NCBI RefSeq assembly: GCF_030323545.1
Contig: NZ_CP122954.1
Location: forward strand, 1,302,001 to 1,366,000
DNA: 64,000 nt
Source of the DNA: Helicobacter pylori
GTDB lineage: Bacteria; Campylobacterota; Campylobacteria; Campylobacterales; Helicobacteraceae
Direction: 5' to 3'
The position numbers and the translations under genes were made by a program. The notes below the pieces were generated by a model. It saw only the letters and a program-made list of their open reading frames with translations, searched no databases and was not told where the DNA came from. This document shows, piece by piece, positions 9,111-17,971 of the stretch (position 1 is the stretch's first letter; each line of letters begins with the position of its first letter).

Positions 9111-9545
9111 ATGAAAACATTTGAAATTTTAAAACATTTGCAAGCGGATGCGATCGTGTTGTTTATGAAAGTGCATAACTTCCATTGGAACGTGAAAGGC
9201 ACCGATTTTTTCAATGTGCATAAAGCCACTGAAGAAATTTATGAAGAGTTTGCGGACATGTTTGATGATCTCGCTGAAAGGATCGTTCAATTAGGACACC
9301 ACCCTCTAGTCACTTTAACCGAAGCGCTCAAACTCACTCGTGTTAAAGAAGAAACTAAAACGAGCTTCCACTCTAAAGACATCTTTAAAGAAATTCTAGA
9401 GGACTACAAACACCTAGAAAAAGAATTTAAAGAGCTCTCTAACACCGCTGAAAAAGAAGGCGATAAAGTCACCGTAACTTATGCGGACGATCAATTGGTC
9501 AAGTTGCAAAAATCCATTTGGATGTTGCAAGCCCATTTGGCTTAA
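9111..9545 (+). CDS. napA: Neutrophil-activating protein NapA, a Dps-type miniferritin
   Basis: A 144-residue Dps protein that forms a dodecamer, oxidises and stores iron, protects DNA from oxidative damage and, when released, activates neutrophils. The inter-subunit ferroxidase ligands are all present: His25, His37, Asp52 and Glu56. The four-helix bundle pattern ([23 protein letters not shown]) is typical and the length is exact. Start is ATG 9111; a TTG immediately before it is not needed. Ribosome site AAAGGA lies just upstream. It is monocistronic-like, with its own AT-rich control region. Corresponds to HP0243. Confidence 0.97.
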   Translation: MKTFEILKHLQADAIVLFMKVHNFHWNVKGTDFFNVHKATEEIYEEFADMFDDLAERIVQLGHHPLVTLTEALKLTRVKEETKTSFHSKDIFKEILEDYKHLEKEFKELSNTAEKEGDKVTVTYADDQLVKLQKSIWMLQAHLA

Positions 9546-9566
9546 GCTATCAAAAAGAAGCCCAGC

Positions 9567-9851
9567 ATGAGAGATTACAGCGAGCTTGAAATTTTTGAGG
9601 GAAACCCCTTAGACAAGTGGAATGACATTATTTTTCATGCGAGTAAAAAGCTTTCTAAAAAAGAGCTAGAAAGGCTTTTAGAGCTTCTGGCTCTTTTGGA
9701 AACTTTTATAGAAAAAGAAGACTTGGAAGAAAAGTTTGAATCTTTCGCTAAAGCTTTAAGAATAGATGAAGAGTTGCAACAAAAAATAGAAAGCAGAAAA
9801 ACAGACATTGTGATCCAATCCATGGCGAATATTCTCAGCGGGAATGAATGA
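9567..9851 (+). CDS. Small acidic helical protein of unknown function
   Basis: A 94-residue protein, very rich in Glu, Lys and Leu and predicted to be nearly all alpha-helix (KKLSKKELERLLELLALLETFIEKEDLEEKF). No signal peptide, membrane segment or catalytic motif is visible. It begins 21 bases after napA and overlaps the next gene by eight bases, so it probably belongs to the downstream operon leading to ispB. Corresponds to HP0242 from memory. I do not recognise a function. Confidence 0.75.
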   Translation: MRDYSELEIFEGNPLDKWNDIIFHASKKLSKKELERLLELLALLETFIEKEDLEEKFESFAKALRIDEELQQKIESRKTDIVIQSMANILSGNE

Positions 9852-10239
9852 GCTTATCCGCTATGGCTTGATATTCCTCTTTTTTTTAAAGGCGTTTGGG
9901 CTTGATTATGGGATAGATAAAACGCTAGAATTAAAAAAAGATGAAGTGTTTAGAACCGTTATCAAAGACACTTCAAACGAACAAACCAAAGAAATCACAC
10001 TCTATTGGACGCTATATGCAAATAAAGGTTTAGTCATCAACATGCGTTTTAACCATTTCCCTTACCAGTTTATTTTATACACCGATCATGCGAGAAACAC
10101 CTATAACCTCAAAGTTTTTGAAGAAAAATTTTCTTCTAACAGCACTCTGTCGCTTGTGTTTAAAGATTTTAAAGAAGATAAAGCCGCTTTAAGGCTTTTG
10201 GCCCTTATGCCCCTTGTTTTTTCTCCTAAAGAGCCTTAA
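9844..10239 (+). CDS. Exported protein of unknown function
   Basis: A 131-residue protein with an N-terminal hydrophobic signal (LIRYGLIFLFFLKAFG) followed by a soluble, beta-rich-looking region (ELKKDEVFRTVIKDTSNEQTKEITLYWTLYANKGLVINMRF), so it is likely periplasmic or membrane-tethered. It overlaps the preceding small gene by eight bases and stops nine bases before ispB, consistent with one operon. Corresponds to HP0241 from memory. No family is recognised. Confidence 0.75.
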   Translation: MNELIRYGLIFLFFLKAFGLDYGIDKTLELKKDEVFRTVIKDTSNEQTKEITLYWTLYANKGLVINMRFNHFPYQFILYTDHARNTYNLKVFEEKFSSNSTLSLVFKDFKEDKAALRLLALMPLVFSPKEP

Positions 10240-10248
10240 GGAATTTGC

Positions 10249-11172
10249 ATGCAAGAAAAACAACTTAAAACCATTCAAAATAAGATCGCTTCTTGGATCA
10301 AAGAAATAGAAAGCGGCTTTATAGACGAATTGTTTTCTAAGATCGGCCCTTCAAAAATGTTGCGCTCCAAACTCATGCTCGCTTTATTGAATGAAAAAAC
10401 AAACGCTACTTTATTAGATAAAGCACTCAATTTGTGCGCGATTGTAGAAATGATACAGACCGCTTCTTTATTGCATGATGATGTGATTGACAAAGCGACC
10501 ATGCGCCGAAAACTCCCTAGCATTAACGCTCTTTTTGGTAATTTTAACGCTGTGATGCTTGGAGATGTGTTTTATTCTAAAGCCTTTTTTGAATTGTCTA
10601 AAATGGGTGAATCCATCGCTCAAGCCCTCTCTAATGCGGTTTTAAGGCTCTCTAGGGGTGAGATTGAAGATGTGTTTGTGGGGGAATGTTTCAATAGCGA
10701 CAAACAAAAATACTGGCGCATTTTAGAAGACAAGACCGCTCATTTCATAGAAGCGAGCTTAAAGAGCATGGCGATTCTTTTAAATAAAGACGCCAAAATG
10801 TATGCGGATTTTGGATTAAATTTTGGCATGGCGTTTCAAATCATTGACGATTTATTAGACATCACTCAAGACGCCAAAACTCTAGGTAAGCCCAATTTTA
10901 GCGATTTTAAAGAAGGCAAAACCACTTTACCCTACTTGCTTTTATATGAAAAATTAAATCAACATGAACAAGGGCTTTTAATTTCTTATTTTAAACAAGA
11001 TAGCCATGAAATCATAGAATGGACTAAGGAAAAATTCAAGCAATATGGTATCATAGAAGAAACCCTTAAAATCGCTCAAGTTTATTCTAAAAAGGCCCTT
11101 GAAGCCATTAAAGGGGAAAACAATTTGATTTTAGAAAAACTAGCGCAAGATGTCATTTATAGGACTTTTTAA
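10249..11172 (+). CDS. ispB: Polyprenyl (octaprenyl) diphosphate synthase
   Basis: A 307-residue trans-prenyltransferase that condenses isopentenyl diphosphate units to make the side chain of menaquinone. Both aspartate-rich motifs that bind magnesium-diphosphate are visible: LLHDDVIDKATMRR (first DDxxD) and FQIIDDLLDIT (second). GEIEDVF and the GKxxFSDFKEGKTTLP stretch also fit the family. Overlaps hemA by a single base at its stop (TAATG), so the two are coupled. Corresponds to HP0240; a shorter-chain geranyl/farnesyl synthase would be encoded elsewhere. Confidence 0.9.
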   Translation: MQEKQLKTIQNKIASWIKEIESGFIDELFSKIGPSKMLRSKLMLALLNEKTNATLLDKALNLCAIVEMIQTASLLHDDVIDKATMRRKLPSINALFGNFNAVMLGDVFYSKAFFELSKMGESIAQALSNAVLRLSRGEIEDVFVGECFNSDKQKYWRILEDKTAHFIEASLKSMAILLNKDAKMYADFGLNFGMAFQIIDDLLDITQDAKTLGKPNFSDFKEGKTTLPYLLLYEKLNQHEQGLLISYFKQDSHEIIEWTKEKFKQYGIIEETLKIAQVYSKKALEAIKGENNLILEKLAQDVIYRTF

Positions 11173-12521
11173 TGGAGTTAGAAACTCATTTGTCAAAATA
11201 TTTCACCCTAGCCTTTACGCATAAAAGCATGAGCTTAGAAATGCGAGAAAAACTCGCTATCAATTCGAACGCAACGCTTAAAGAATTTTTACAAACCATT
11301 AAAACCCACTGCCCTAACATCAAAGAGTGCATGGTGTTATCCACATGCAATCGCTTTGAAATCTATGCGAGCCTGAAACACGGCGCTAATACTAATGAAC
11401 AAAAAAGCGCACTATTAAAGATTTTGGCTCAAAATAAAAAAATGAGCGTGTCTGATTTAGAAAAATGCGCTTTAATGAGCGTTGATGAAAGTGCAGTCCA
11501 TCATGTCTTTAGCGTGTGCAGCAGTTTGGATAGCCTAGTAGTGGGGGAAACTCAAATCACAGGGCAGATGAAGAACGCCTATAAATTCGCTTTTGAAGAG
11601 AAATTTTGCTCCAAAGATTTAACCCGATTGCTCCATTTTGCTTTCAAATGCGCCGCTAAAGTGCGCAATCTAACCGGCATTTCAAAACAAGGGGTTTCCA
11701 TCTCTTCAGTGGCGGTCAAAGAAGCGCTTAATATTTTTGAAAAAGAAAGGATTAAGGATAAAAAAGCCCTTGTGATAGGGCTTGGCGAGATGGCTCAATT
11801 AGTCATCAAGCACCTTTTAAACAAGCAATTTGAAACGCTTGTCTTAGGGCGTGATGCGGCTAAATTTGAAGATTTCATCAAAGAATTAGAAGAGCCTAAA
11901 AAAGTGAGCTTTCAAAATATAGAAAATTTAAACGCTTATATCAATGAATACGAACTGCTTTTTTGCGCCACTTCTTCGCCGCATTTTATCGTGCAAAATC
12001 GCATGTTAAAAGAAACGATTTTCAGGCGTTTTTGGTTTGATTTAGCCGTGCCACGAAATATTGAAAAGCCGGTATTCAATAATATTTTCTTATACAGCGT
12101 GGATGATTTAGAGCCTATGGTAAGAGGAAATGTGGAAAACAGGCAAGAGAGCAGGACGAAAGCTTATGAGATTGTAGGGCTTGCCACAATGGAATTTTAC
12201 CAATGGATCCAAAGTTTAGAAGTAGAGCCTGTAATTAAGGATTTAAGGGAATTGGCTAGGATTTCAGCCCAAAAAGAATTGCAAAAAGCACTTAAAAAAC
12301 GCTATGTGCCTAAAGAATACGAAAGCAACATTGAAAAGATCTTACACAACGCTTTCAATACTTTTTTACACCACCCTACCATCGCCTTAAAAAAGAACGC
12401 TCAAAAAGAAGAATCCGATGTGCTTGTGGGCGCGATTAAAAACCTGTTTAATTTGGACAAATCTAACGCTAACCATGCTCAGAATTTGAATCTCTATAAA
12501 TGCGAATATTACGAGGAATAA
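11172..12521 (+). CDS. hemA: Glutamyl-tRNA reductase
   Basis: A 449-residue enzyme that reduces glutamyl-tRNA(Glu) to glutamate-1-semialdehyde with NADPH, the first committed step of the C5 route to heme. The catalytic Cys is in VLSTCNRFEIY, followed by SLVVGETQITGQMK, the NADPH-binding VIGLGEMAQLV region, and a C-terminal helical dimerisation domain. Full length. It starts on the stop codon of ispB and is followed three bases later by proS and then hemC, forming a tetrapyrrole/translation operon. Corresponds to HP0239. Confidence 0.95.
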   Translation: MELETHLSKYFTLAFTHKSMSLEMREKLAINSNATLKEFLQTIKTHCPNIKECMVLSTCNRFEIYASLKHGANTNEQKSALLKILAQNKKMSVSDLEKCALMSVDESAVHHVFSVCSSLDSLVVGETQITGQMKNAYKFAFEEKFCSKDLTRLLHFAFKCAAKVRNLTGISKQGVSISSVAVKEALNIFEKERIKDKKALVIGLGEMAQLVIKHLLNKQFETLVLGRDAAKFEDFIKELEEPKKVSFQNIENLNAYINEYELLFCATSSPHFIVQNRMLKETIFRRFWFDLAVPRNIEKPVFNNIFLYSVDDLEPMVRGNVENRQESRTKAYEIVGLATMEFYQWIQSLEVEPVIKDLRELARISAQKELQKALKKRYVPKEYESNIEKILHNAFNTFLHHPTIALKKNAQKEESDVLVGAIKNLFNLDKSNANHAQNLNLYKCEYYEE

Positions 12522-12524
12522 TGC

Positions 12525-14258
12525 ATGCTATTTTCAAAACTCTTTGCCCCCACCCTCAAAGAACCCCCTAAAGATGCCGTGTTAAAAAGCCATAAACACT
12601 TAGCTCAAGCAGGATACATTTATCAAGTAGGCAGCGGGATTTATAATTTTTTGCCTTTAGCTAAAAAAGTGCTAGACAAAATAGAAAACATCACGCACAA
12701 ACGCATGCAAGAGCATGGGGCGCAAAATATTTTAATGAGCTTTGTGGTTTTGGCGAGTTTGTGGGAAAAATCAGGCCGTTTGGATAAATACGGCAAGGAA
12801 TTATTGGTTTTTAAAGACCGAAAAGACAATGATTTTGTTTTAAGCCCCACTTTAGAAGAAAATATCACCGAAATTGCCGCTAATTTCATTAAAAGCTACA
12901 AGCAATTACCCATCCATCTCTATCAAATCCACACGAAATTCCGTGATGAGATCCGCCCTCGATTCGGGTTGGTGAGAGCGAGAGAATTTATCATGAAAGA
13001 TGGTTACAGCTTTCATGAAGACGCTGAAAGCTTGGATGAGGAATTTTTAAACACGCAGAGTGCTTATAAAGAGATTTTAAGCGATTTGGGTTTGGATTTT
13101 CGCATTGTGGAAGCGGATAGCGGGGCGATTGGAGGGAGTAAAAGCAGGGAATTTGTCGTTTTAACAGAATGCGGGGAAGACACGATCGTGGTGTGTCAAA
13201 ATTGCGATTATGCCGCCAATATTGAAATCGCTAAACGCTCTAAAAGGCCTGAGCTTTTAAATGTCCCCAAAGCGCAATTAGCGAAATTCCCTACCCCTAA
13301 TACCACCAGCGCTCAAAGCGTGGCGGAATTTTTTAAAACAGAGCCTTATTTTGTCTTAAAAGCGCTTGTTAAAAAAGTGATCCATAAAGATAAAGAAACT
13401 CTAGCGTGCTTTTTTGTTAGAGGCGATGACAATTTAGAAGAGACTAAAGCCCTGAACGCTTTGAACATTATAGGAGCGAACGCTTTAGAATTAAGAGAGG
13501 CCAATGAAGAAGATTTAAACCACGCAGGGTTAATAGCGGGCTTTATAGGGCCTTATGGCTTGAAAAAGCATGTTTCTTACATCATTTTTGATGAAGATTT
13601 AAAAGAGGGCGATTGCTTGATCGTTGGGGCTAATGAAAAGGATTTTCATGCGGTGGGCGTGGATTTAAAAGGGTTTGAAAACCTTGTTTATGCGGATATT
13701 GTCCAGGTTAAAGAGAGCGATCATTGCTCTAATTGTCAAGGGGCGTTGAAATACCATAAGAGTTTGGAAGTGGGGCATATTTTCAAACTCGGGCAAGGCT
13801 ATGCTAAAAGCTTGAAGGCTAGTTTCTTGGATAAGAATGGTAAGGAGCGGTTTTTTGAAATGGGGTGCTATGGGATAGGTATTAGCCGATTGCTCAGTGC
13901 GATTTTAGAGCAAAAAAGCGATGATCTAGGCTGTGTGTGGACGAAAAATACCGCTCCTTTTGATGTGGTGATCGTGGTTTCTAATTGGAAAGATGAAGCG
14001 CAAAAAAAACTCGCTTTTGAAGTGTATGAAAGGCTGCTTCAAAAGGGCGTTGATGCGCTGCTAGATGACAGAGACGCGCGTTTTGGGGCAAAGATGAGGG
14101 ATTTTGAATTGATTGGGGAACGATTGGCGCTCATTATTGGGAAGCAAACTTTAGAGAGTAAAGAGTTTGAGTGCATCAAACGCGCTAATTTGGAAAAACA
14201 AACGATCAAAGACACCGAATTAGAAGAAAAAATTTTAGAAATGTTAGCGAGCGAATAA
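12525..14258 (+). CDS. proS: Prolyl-tRNA synthetase, bacterial type
   Basis: A 577-residue class II aminoacyl-tRNA synthetase. Motif 1 region ([17 protein letters not shown]), motif 2 [23 protein letters not shown], an inserted YbaK-like editing domain in the middle (about residues 220-390) and motif 3 [11 protein letters not shown] are visible, followed by an anticodon-binding domain. The start ATG 12525 is preferred over an out-of-frame ATG four bases earlier that overlaps the hemA stop. It sits between hemA and hemC, linking tRNA charging and heme genes in one transcription unit. Corresponds to HP0238. Confidence 0.95.
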   Translation: MLFSKLFAPTLKEPPKDAVLKSHKHLAQAGYIYQVGSGIYNFLPLAKKVLDKIENITHKRMQEHGAQNILMSFVVLASLWEKSGRLDKYGKELLVFKDRKDNDFVLSPTLEENITEIAANFIKSYKQLPIHLYQIHTKFRDEIRPRFGLVRAREFIMKDGYSFHEDAESLDEEFLNTQSAYKEILSDLGLDFRIVEADSGAIGGSKSREFVVLTECGEDTIVVCQNCDYAANIEIAKRSKRPELLNVPKAQLAKFPTPNTTSAQSVAEFFKTEPYFVLKALVKKVIHKDKETLACFFVRGDDNLEETKALNALNIIGANALELREANEEDLNHAGLIAGFIGPYGLKKHVSYIIFDEDLKEGDCLIVGANEKDFHAVGVDLKGFENLVYADIVQVKESDHCSNCQGALKYHKSLEVGHIFKLGQGYAKSLKASFLDKNGKERFFEMGCYGIGISRLLSAILEQKSDDLGCVWTKNTAPFDVVIVVSNWKDEAQKKLAFEVYERLLQKGVDALLDDRDARFGAKMRDFELIGERLALIIGKQTLESKEFECIKRANLEKQTIKDTELEEKILEMLASE

Positions 14259-14268
14259 GGGGGAGTGA

Positions 14269-15189
14269 GTGGGAAATTTAGTGATTGGCTCTAGGGGGAG
14301 CGAATTAGCCTTATGGCAAGCGAATCACATTAAAGAACGCCTGAAAAAAGAATGCTCTATAGAAAGCAAGATTCAAATCGTTAAGACTAAGGGCGATAAA
14401 ATCTTAGACACCCCTTTAAATAAGATTGGCGGTAAGGGGCTATTCACTAAGGAATTAGAAGAATTGCTTTTAAAAGGCGAAATTGATTTGGCGGTGCATT
14501 CTTTAAAAGATGTGCCGGTCGTGTTTGAAAAGGGGTTAGACTTGGCATGCATCACCAAAAGGGCTGATGTGAGAGACACTTTTTTAAGCGTGAAATTCCC
14601 TAATTTGATGAGCTTGCCTAAAGGGGCAAAGGTTGGCACGACTTCTTTAAGGCGCTCCATGCAACTCAAAATGAAACGCCAGGATTTAGACACAGAAAGC
14701 TTAAGGGGGAATGTCCAAACCCGTTTGAAAAAGCTTGAATGCGGAGAATTTGACGCTATCATTTTGGCTGAAGCTGGGTTGTGCCGCCTAGAAATTCAAG
14801 GAGCGAAATACCGCAAGGCTTTTAGCGTGGAAGAAATGATTCCTAGCATGGGTCAGGGGGCTTTAGGGGTAGAAATGCTCAAAAACCACAAGCATTTTGC
14901 CACGCTTCAAAAACTCAACGACGAGAAAAGTGCGTTTTGCTGCCGTTTAGAAAGGGAGTTTATCAAGGGGCTTAATGGGGGGTGTCAGATCCCTATAGGC
15001 GTGCATGCGAGTTTAATGGGCGATAGGGTTAAAATCCAGGCGGTTTTAGGCTTGCCTAACGGGAAAGAAGCCATCACTAAAGAAAAGCGAGGGGATAAAA
15101 CTAAAGCGTTTGATTTAGTTCAAGAGCTTTTAGAAGAATTTTTGCAAAGCGGGGCTAAAGAGATTTTAGAAAAGGCGCAGTTGTTTTAA
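14269..15189 (+). CDS. hemC: Porphobilinogen deaminase (hydroxymethylbilane synthase)
   Basis: A 306-residue cytoplasmic enzyme that polymerises four porphobilinogens into hydroxymethylbilane. The dipyrromethane cofactor attaches to the Cys of LNGGCQIPIG. Other hallmarks are GSRGSELALWQA at the N-terminus, VHSLKDVP, GTTSLRR and RGNVQTR for substrate binding. Start is GTG 14269 after a GGGGGAG ribosome site. The stop overlaps the start of the cytochrome gene (TAATG). Corresponds to HP0237. Confidence 0.96.
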   Translation: MGNLVIGSRGSELALWQANHIKERLKKECSIESKIQIVKTKGDKILDTPLNKIGGKGLFTKELEELLLKGEIDLAVHSLKDVPVVFEKGLDLACITKRADVRDTFLSVKFPNLMSLPKGAKVGTTSLRRSMQLKMKRQDLDTESLRGNVQTRLKKLECGEFDAIILAEAGLCRLEIQGAKYRKAFSVEEMIPSMGQGALGVEMLKNHKHFATLQKLNDEKSAFCCRLEREFIKGLNGGCQIPIGVHASLMGDRVKIQAVLGLPNGKEAITKEKRGDKTKAFDLVQELLEEFLQSGAKEILEKAQLF

Positions 15190-15560
15190 TGCGTTTGTTT
15201 ATCGCGCTAGTTTTGTTTTGGTGGTGGTTAAGTTTGAACGCTAAAGAAGCGGATTTCATTTCTGATTTAGAATACGGGATGGCTCTTTATAAAAACCCTA
15301 GGGGTGTTGCGTGCGCGAAATGCCATGGCATTAAAGGCGAAAAGCAAGAAATCACCTTTTATTACGAAAAAGGCGAGAAAAAAATCCTCTACGCCCCTAA
15401 AATCAACCATTTAGATTTTAAAACCTTTAAAGACGCCCTGAGTTTAGGCAAAGGCATGATGCCTAAATACAATCTCAACTTAGAAGAAATCCAAGCGATT
15501 TACCTTTACATCACCTCTTTAGAGCCTAAAGAAGAGCGTAAGGATTCTCTTAAGCCTTAA
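15189..15560 (+). CDS. Small periplasmic monoheme c-type cytochrome
   Basis: A 123-residue protein with a signal peptide (MRLFIALVLFWWWLSLNA) and one heme-attachment motif CAKCH around residues 42-46. A later GKGMMPKYNL segment would supply the axial methionine, as in class I cytochromes c, and LNLEEIQAIYLYI is the usual C-terminal helix. So it should be an exported electron carrier. It is translationally coupled to hemC. Corresponds to HP0236, generally left as hypothetical; the cytochrome call is from the motif and fold pattern seen here. Its redox partner is unknown. Confidence 0.8.
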   Translation: MRLFIALVLFWWWLSLNAKEADFISDLEYGMALYKNPRGVACAKCHGIKGEKQEITFYYEKGEKKILYAPKINHLDFKTFKDALSLGKGMMPKYNLNLEEIQAIYLYITSLEPKEERKDSLKP

Positions 15561-15652
15561 GCAAAGCGCTTGATTTATGTTAAAATGGTGCGTTGCATTT
15601 TTTGTTTTGATTAAAGAGGGTTCTAAAAATCAGAATTTAAAAGAAGGTAGGA

Positions 15653-16720
15653 ATGAGCGTCAAAATTTTAAAAATATTAGTTTGTGGGTTATTTTTTTGG
15701 GGCTTAAACGCCCATTTATGGGGGAAACAAGACAATAGTTTTTTGGGGATTGCTGAAAGAGCCTATAAAAGCGGGAATTATTCTAAAGCGGCATCTTATT
15801 TTAAAAAAGCATGCAACGATGGGGTGAGTGAGGGTTGCACGCAATTAGGGATCATTTATGAAAACGGGCAAGGCACTAGAATAGATTATAAAAAAGCCCT
15901 AGAATATTATAAAACCGCATGCCAGGCTGATGATAGGGAAGGGTGTTTTGGTTTAGGGGGGCTTTATGATGAGGGGTTAGGCACGACTCAAAATTATCAA
16001 GAGGCCATTGACGCTTATGCTAATGCGTGCGTTTTAAAACACCCTGAGAGCTGCTACAATTTAGGCATTATTTATGACCGAAAAATCAAAGGCAATGCCG
16101 CTCAAGCGGTTACCTACTATCAAAAAAGCTGTAATTTTGATATGGCTAAGGGGTGTTATGTTTTGGGCGTGGCTTATGAAAAAGGCTTTTTAGAAGTCAA
16201 ACAAAGCAACCATAAAGCCGTCATTTATTATTTGAAAGCGTGCCGATTGGATGATGGGCAGGCTTGCCGCGCGTTAGGGAGTTTGTTTGAAAATGGCGAT
16301 GCAGGGCTTGATGAAGATTTTGAAGTGGCGTTTGATTATTTGCAAAAAGCTTGTGCTTTAAACAATTCTGGTGGTTGCGCGAGTTTAGGCTCTATGTATA
16401 TGTTAGGCAGGTATGTCAAAAAAGATCCCCAAAAGGCTTTTAATTTTTTCAAAAAAGCATGCGATATGGGGAGCGCAGTGAGTTGCTCTAGGATGGGCTT
16501 TATGTATTCCCAAGGGGACGCTGTTCCAAAAGACTTGAGGAAAGCCCTTGATAATTATGAAAGGGGTTGCGATATGGGCGATGAAGTGGGTTGCTTCGCT
16601 CTAGCGGGCATGTATTACAACATGAAAGATAAAGAAAACGCCATAATGATTTATGACAAGGGCTGTAAGCTAGGCATGAAACAAGCATGCGAAAACCTCA
16701 CTAAACTTCAGGGGTATTGA
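15653..16720 (+). CDS. hcpE: Sel1-repeat cysteine-rich protein HcpE
   Basis: A 355-residue secreted protein of the Hcp family. After a signal peptide (KILVCGLFFWGLNAHLWG) come about nine Sel1-like repeats of 36 residues, each with the pattern A..Y..KAC..G...GC..LG..Y..G and a pair of cysteines that form a disulfide staple. Hcp proteins are exported and recognised by the host immune system; HcpE secretion depends on the DsbG-like thiol protein encoded 3 kb away. Start ATG 15653 follows AGAAGGTAGG. The gene stands alone after the heme operon. Corresponds to HP0235. Confidence 0.93.
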   Translation: MSVKILKILVCGLFFWGLNAHLWGKQDNSFLGIAERAYKSGNYSKAASYFKKACNDGVSEGCTQLGIIYENGQGTRIDYKKALEYYKTACQADDREGCFGLGGLYDEGLGTTQNYQEAIDAYANACVLKHPESCYNLGIIYDRKIKGNAAQAVTYYQKSCNFDMAKGCYVLGVAYEKGFLEVKQSNHKAVIYYLKACRLDDGQACRALGSLFENGDAGLDEDFEVAFDYLQKACALNNSGGCASLGSMYMLGRYVKKDPQKAFNFFKKACDMGSAVSCSRMGFMYSQGDAVPKDLRKALDNYERGCDMGDEVGCFALAGMYYNMKDKENAIMIYDKGCKLGMKQACENLTKLQGY

Positions 16721-17440
16721 AAAATTTTAATCAATCCCCTAAATCATCGTGTTTGACTCAAAACTTTTCAAAGATTTGGCTCTGTTTTAAGAGCTAAAGT
16801 AGAAACCCACCCTATTAATTTTTTAATCTTTAGTGTTTTTAGGGATTTGTCTATTTTCAAAAAGAAAACTTTTTGAATGTTTTTTGCGGTTGTTTGATTG
16901 TGTTTGTTGGCGTGTTTTTATAGTATAAATTTTTGTTAGGTTAGCTTGAAGTGGGTTTTAGGTTTAAAAGTCCTATAAAATAAAAATGTTTTAGCGTATT
17001 TTTGCACTACTATGGATAGATATGCGTTTGGTTGTGTTTTTCAATGGTTTTAATTTATGGCTTTGCGTGTTATTATTATAAGCACGCTACAAACACGAAT
17101 CACACGATAATAGAGCGGTATGCATGTGCTATAAAAAGACTTGATAAAAATAACGAAAAATAGTTAAATTTCAAGCGTTCTTTTAAAAATTGTTGTCAGA
17201 TGAGACAGATAAAAACGCTTTTAGTTTAAAGATAGAGTTTTAGGGGTTTTTTGTGTTGGTTTAATTGTTCTTTAATTTTTTAAAAAATGGGATTTTTAAA
17301 ACTCATAAAAGGATAAGGGGTATTTTGAAATCATTCCCCTACAACCTCCAAACTCCCCCTAACCCCATAAGAACGCTAGAGCTATCACTCGCTTAGCTCT
17401 TTTATTTTAAGTTATAAAAAATACCTTTTGTTTTAAAACC
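16721..17440. other. 720-base intergenic region between hcpE and a convergent gene
   Basis: No convincing coding frame is seen on either strand. It is T-rich on the plus strand and holds several -10-like sites (for example TAGTATAAAT near 16925), a small hairpin GCGTG/CACGC near 17066-17088, and at its right end one copy of an intergenic repeat that recurs in inverted orientation near 28 kb. A small RNA gene cannot be excluded. Confidence 0.5.
17285..17405 (-). repeat. Intergenic repeat, copy 1 (inverted relative to copy 2)
   Basis: Read on the minus strand this segment contains, in order, GAGCTAAGCGA, AGCGTTCTTA, GGGGTTAGGGGG, GTTTGGAGGTTGTAGGGG, TACCCCTTAT and AAAAATCCCATTTTT. The same blocks occur in the same order on the plus strand at about 27945-28085. 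The copies are diverged, but order and several 10-mers match. The repeat lies past the 3' ends of convergent genes and has no coding frame. Confidence 0.6.
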
Positions 17441-17971
17441 CTACAAAGACCAATAGATCGCTCCAAAGAACACCAAAAACCCTATTAAAACGCTTATAAA
17501 CATGCGTTTAGTGTCCTTAAAAGCCACCATTAAAAACGCGCTCAAATAAAACAACAATAAAAACACGCAAAAAATCCCCAAAAGCGCCTTAAACACAACG
17601 CCCACCTTAGCCTTATGCAGCATGATGAGCGCGCCTAAAAAACCCCTTTCAATGGTTTTGATTTTTGTTTGAGCGCCTTGAGTTTCAAGGTTGATTTCAT
17701 ACAAAGCCGTGCCAATAACCAACGCTCCCCTATACTCTCTAGGCTCTATCTTTTTAGGCATAGCGATATGGTTTTCTTTTAGAAAGTCTTTTAAAAAATC
17801 CAATCGTTCTTCTTTTTTTAAGGGTTTTTCTAAAACCCACTCTTTGATCTTAGCGCCAGTGTCTTGGCGCACCCCAAGGAGCAATGAAAACCCGCTAATC
17901 GCAAAAAGAAGCGCCAAAGGGAAGAAAAAAGTGGTCGCATAAATGTGGAAATAACGCATCATTGCACTCAT
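17441..17971 (-). CDS. PepSY-like membrane protein
   Basis: A 176-residue inner-membrane protein with one membrane segment near residues 12-33, a periplasmic middle part that resembles a PepSY-type domain (RGALVIGTALYEINLET), and two more hydrophobic helices at the C-terminus (about residues 130-150 and 155-174). The build matches PepSY-associated transmembrane proteins, some of which take part in iron or redox processes; no catalytic residues are visible. Its start overlaps by one base the stop of the ATP-grasp gene (TAATG), so they are coupled. Corresponds to HP0234 from memory. Confidence 0.7.
   Translation of the reverse strand: MSAMMRYFHIYATTFFFPLALLFAISGFSLLLGVRQDTGAKIKEWVLEKPLKKEERLDFLKDFLKENHIAMPKKIEPREYRGALVIGTALYEINLETQGAQTKIKTIERGFLGALIMLHKAKVGVVFKALLGIFCVFLLLFYLSAFLMVAFKDTKRMFISVLIGFLVFFGAIYWSL

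Noticed and set aside
14373..14762. 129-codon minus-strand frame inside hemC
   Set aside because: Antisense shadow of a well-supported enzyme; amino acid make-up is Ser/Leu/Phe-rich as expected from reverse reading.
16721..17440. Known aapA/isoA toxin-antitoxin in the long gap after hcpE
   Set aside because: No frame resembling the AapA peptides (Lys-rich start with a SWKTLY-like core) was found on either strand; only scattered promoter-like sites and a repeat.
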